Below, piece after piece: positions 49,385-51,393 of a stretch of 51,393 nt of DNA. A program made the position numbers and the translations under genes. This DNA comes from a bacterium. GTDB taxonomy: Bacteria > T1Sed10-126. The number at the start of each line of letters is the position of its first letter. Position 1 is the stretch's first letter. Under the pieces are notes generated by a model, which saw nothing but the letters and a program-made list of their open reading frames with translations, was not told the DNA's origin and ran no database searches. Location of the stretch: positions 1-51,393 of the forward strand of contig PWHN01000039.1 in the NCBI GenBank assembly GCA_003554945.1. The letters run 5' to 3'.

Positions 49385-51393
49385 TTGAGTTCACAAAGAT
49401 TTTCCTTTCAGAAATTAAGAAAAATAGGTAAACTTTCAGAAAACAAAAAGTGTCATCAAAAAATCTGGCCGGATGGTGGTCTGAAGATGAGCGAACCCGC
49501 GGTTAAGCCTGGAGAGAGAGAGCAAGCAGAAGAGAAGGAAAGACTGGAGTTTGTAGGTAAAAGTTTAACCCGCCGCGAAGGGGTGCCCAAGGTTAAAGGA
49601 GAAGCTGAATACGTAGATGATATTCAGCCTGAAGACTGTCTCTACGGACGAACCATACGGTCGCCTGAACCGCGCGGCAAAATCAAGAATATTGAATTTA
49701 AAGACGGAATCCCGTGGGATGAGTTTGTAATTGCCTATCCCCAGGACATTCCCGGTGAAAATATCTGTGCGATGATTAAAAACGAGATACCTTTTCTGGC
49801 TGAAGACGAGGTAAAATATCCCGGTGAGCCAATCGCACTTATCGCCCACAAGGACGAGCGTCTCGTCGATAAAGCTATTGAACATGTGGAAGTTGAAATT
49901 GAGATTGACGGATATCCCGCCTTTTTTACTATCGATGAGGCCCGCGAGGCTGATTTTTCTCAATACGGTGAAGATAACGTTCTCTGTGCTTACGACATAA
50001 CCGACGGTGACGTTGACGCCGGCTTCGCCGAAGCAGATCTAATTGTGGAAAATACCTATCGCACCCAGGCGCAGGAACACCTCTATATTGAGCCTAACGG
50101 TGTAATCGCCACCTACGACGAAAGCGGAAAAATTACTATCAAGGGTTCTCTCCAGTGTCCATATTATGTTCACGGTGCCATGGTCCACATGTTTGACGTT
50201 GACGAGGACTCTGTGCGGGTAATCCAGACGACTACCGGAGGCGCTTTCGGGGGCAAAGAAGATTATCCCAGTTTGCTTGCCGGTCACGCCGCTCTCCTTT
50301 CAATGAAGGCAGGAGGTCGGACGGTAAAAATGGTCTACAACCGTGAGGAAGACCTGCTTGCCACCACCAAACGACACCCGTCGCTTACGACGGCCAAAGC
50401 CGGTTTTACGGAAGAGGGTGAGCTGGTTGCGTTGGACGTTGATTTTGCCCTCAACGGCGGCGCTTATCCAACCCTTACCTCTACGGTTCTTTCCCGGGGG
50501 ATTCTTCACTCTTTTGGCCCTTATCGCTGTCCTAATGCAGATTTAAGAGCAAAGGCATACATGACCAATTCAACTCCTTTCGCTGCCTTCCGAGGTTTTG
50601 GAGCGCCTCAATCTATTTTTGCAATTGAGCTGTTGATGAACGAGGCAGCCCATGAGCTGGGCCTGGACCCGGCCGAGTTAAGACGCCGTAATTTTCTCCA
50701 GAAAGGCGACAGTATGCCGACCGGTCAGGTGATAAAAGAGGACATTGATCTGGAAGCATTGATGGATAGAGCCCTGGAAAAAATTGACTACGAGGCAAAA
50801 AAGAAGGAGTTTAGCCGCTTCAATCGAGAAAACGAATACCGCAAAAAAGGAATTTCTCTTGCTACTTTCTTCCACGGCAGTGGTTTTACCGGTAAAGGTG
50901 AGGAAGAGCTGGCCTCGCGTGCGGCAGTCCGCATAACAGAAGAAAACCCGCTTGAAATTCTGGTTGCTAACGTAGAATACGGTCAGGGTATACACACCGG
51001 TTTTACGCAGATTGCTTCGGAGACCTGCAAACTTCCTCCCCACTGTGTGGAAGTTCTGGAACAGGACACCGACAAAGTCCCGGACAGCGGACCCACAGTT
51101 GCTTCAAGGTCAACAATGATTGTTGGTCGGCTGGTTCAGGACGCCTGTCAGGCAATCGTTGAGGAGCTTCAGGAAAAGGCTGGGCTGTCGGAAAATTTTG
51201 ACGCGGATGACTTTCAGGAAGCGGCCGACCGTTACCTTGAAAATTACGGCGAGTTGCGAAAAGAAGTCCAGCACGAGGATCCCCCCGATGCTCGCTGGGA
51301 CGAAGAGACCTACACGGGTTCAGCCTACAGTGGCTACGCCTGGAGCTGTGATGTTGCCGAAGTGGAGGTTGACCTGGTCGACTATCGCACTCG
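49385..51393 (+). CDS. xdhA: Xanthine dehydrogenase-type molybdenum hydroxylase large subunit, 5' part
   Basis: The frame is open from TTG 49385 to the window end, at least 669 residues of an expected 760-800. TTG 49385 has GGAGG 6 bases upstream; ATG 49487 is an alternative that would remove a 34-residue basic leader. The first domain is an a/b hammerhead (VGKSLTRREGVPKVKGEAEYVDD), then the cofactor-binding domains with TTGGAFGGKEDYPS, AAFRGFGAPQSIFAIELLMNEAAHELG and EYGQGIHTGFTQIA. These are typical of the molybdopterin subunit of xanthine dehydrogenase and relatives. The FAD and iron-sulfur subunits would be expected on either side but are not in the window. The substrate cannot be told. 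Confidence 0.88.
   Translation, partial: MSSQRFSFQKLRKIGKLSENKKCHQKIWPDGGLKMSEPAVKPGEREQAEEKERLEFVGKSLTRREGVPKVKGEAEYVDDIQPEDCLYGRTIRSPEPRGKIKNIEFKDGIPWDEFVIAYPQDIPGENICAMIKNEIPFLAEDEVKYPGEPIALIAHKDERLVDKAIEHVEVEIEIDGYPAFFTIDEAREADFSQYGEDNVLCAYDITDGDVDAGFAEADLIVENTYRTQAQEHLYIEPNGVIATYDESGKITIKGSLQCPYYVHGAMVHMFDVDEDSVRVIQTTTGGAFGGKEDYPSLLAGHAALLSMKAGGRTVKMVYNREEDLLATTKRHPSLTTAKAGFTEEGELVALDVDFALNGGAYPTLTSTVLSRGILHSFGPYRCPNADLRAKAYMTNSTPFAAFRGFGAPQSIFAIELLMNEAAHELGLDPAELRRRNFLQKGDSMPTGQVIKEDIDLEALMDRALEKIDYEAKKKEFSRFNRENEYRKKGISLATFFHGSGFTGKGEEELASRAAVRITEENPLEILVANVEYGQGIHTGFTQIASETCKLPPHCVEVLEQDTDKVPDSGPTVASRSTMIVGRLVQDACQAIVEELQEKAGLSENFDADDFQEAADRYLENYGELRKEVQHEDPPDARWDEETYTGSAYSGYAWSCDVAEVEVDLVDYRT

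Overview
The window looks like a chromosomal segment of an anaerobic, probably salt-adapted bacterium on the Firmicutes side of the tree. A Halanaerobiales-like organism is my best guess, and that is inference. The reasons are a DivIVA/YggU/YggS/ProC/YlbF neighbourhood typical of Firmicutes, very acidic proteins, a fused Rnf-type (ion-pumping) subunit, the end of a hydrogenase maturation gene (hypD), a molybdenum hydroxylase, and frequent TTG/GTG starts behind strong GGAGG-type ribosome binding sites. No rRNA, tRNA, CRISPR array, prophage or intact insertion sequence was seen. Almost every gene is on the + strand; yihY is the only clear minus-strand gene.

Layout. 1-5.7 kb: end of hypD, a folded intergenic element, mutM, a YlbF-family gene, yfiH/pgeF, yggS, proC, divIVA and yggU. 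5.7-11.4 kb: a divergent GspE/PilB-like ATPase, a secreted repeat protein, aroE, prepilin peptidase and aroK in a tightly packed run. 11.5-13 kb: a NYN-domain protein and a glutathione-synthetase-like gene. 13-25 kb: a long amino-acid block, hisG-D-B-H-A-F-IE then trpE-G-D-F-B-A; hisC, hisZ and trpC are not in it. 25-29 kb: NfeD protease plus slipin, a nitronate-monooxygenase-like flavoprotein and a small Cys-rich protein. 29-31 kb: divergent yihY and a secreted polysaccharide deacetylase. 31.4-36 kb: an iron-linked locus of two related methyltransferases (the second fused to FeoA), a flippase-like membrane protein, a short FeoB and a YibE/F fragment. 36-42 kb: a YbhGFSR-type ABC exporter. 42-45.5 kb: an antitoxin with a broken toxin, a PAS sensor kinase, a small membrane protein and a MazG-like protein. 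45.5-51.4 kb: an RnfD-RnfG fusion, a LOG-like protein, acylphosphatase, yebC, ruvC and the first two thirds of a xanthine-dehydrogenase-type molybdenum subunit cut by the window end.

A recurring theme is three kinds of short palindromic repeat in the gaps between genes: A (stem ATTCCGGC/GCCGGAAT), B (stem ATTGCGGn/nCCGCAAT) and C (stem of C-runs and G-runs around TTCAA or TTGAA). They sit even inside apparent operons (hisA/hisF, trpE/trpG/trpD, and every gap of the ybhGFSR set) and often occur as A-B pairs.

The most promising unusual system is the 31.4-36 kb iron locus. Its two methyltransferases share a glycine-rich GCGxxPxT-type motif resembling that of nicotianamine-synthase-like enzymes, they flank a flippase-like membrane protein, and one carries FeoA at its C-terminus and overlaps feoB. 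Other points of note are a standalone RnfD-RnfG fusion, a ruvC with no normal start codon, a GspE-like ATPase with degraded catalytic motifs, and a three-way-junction-like structure between hypD and mutM.
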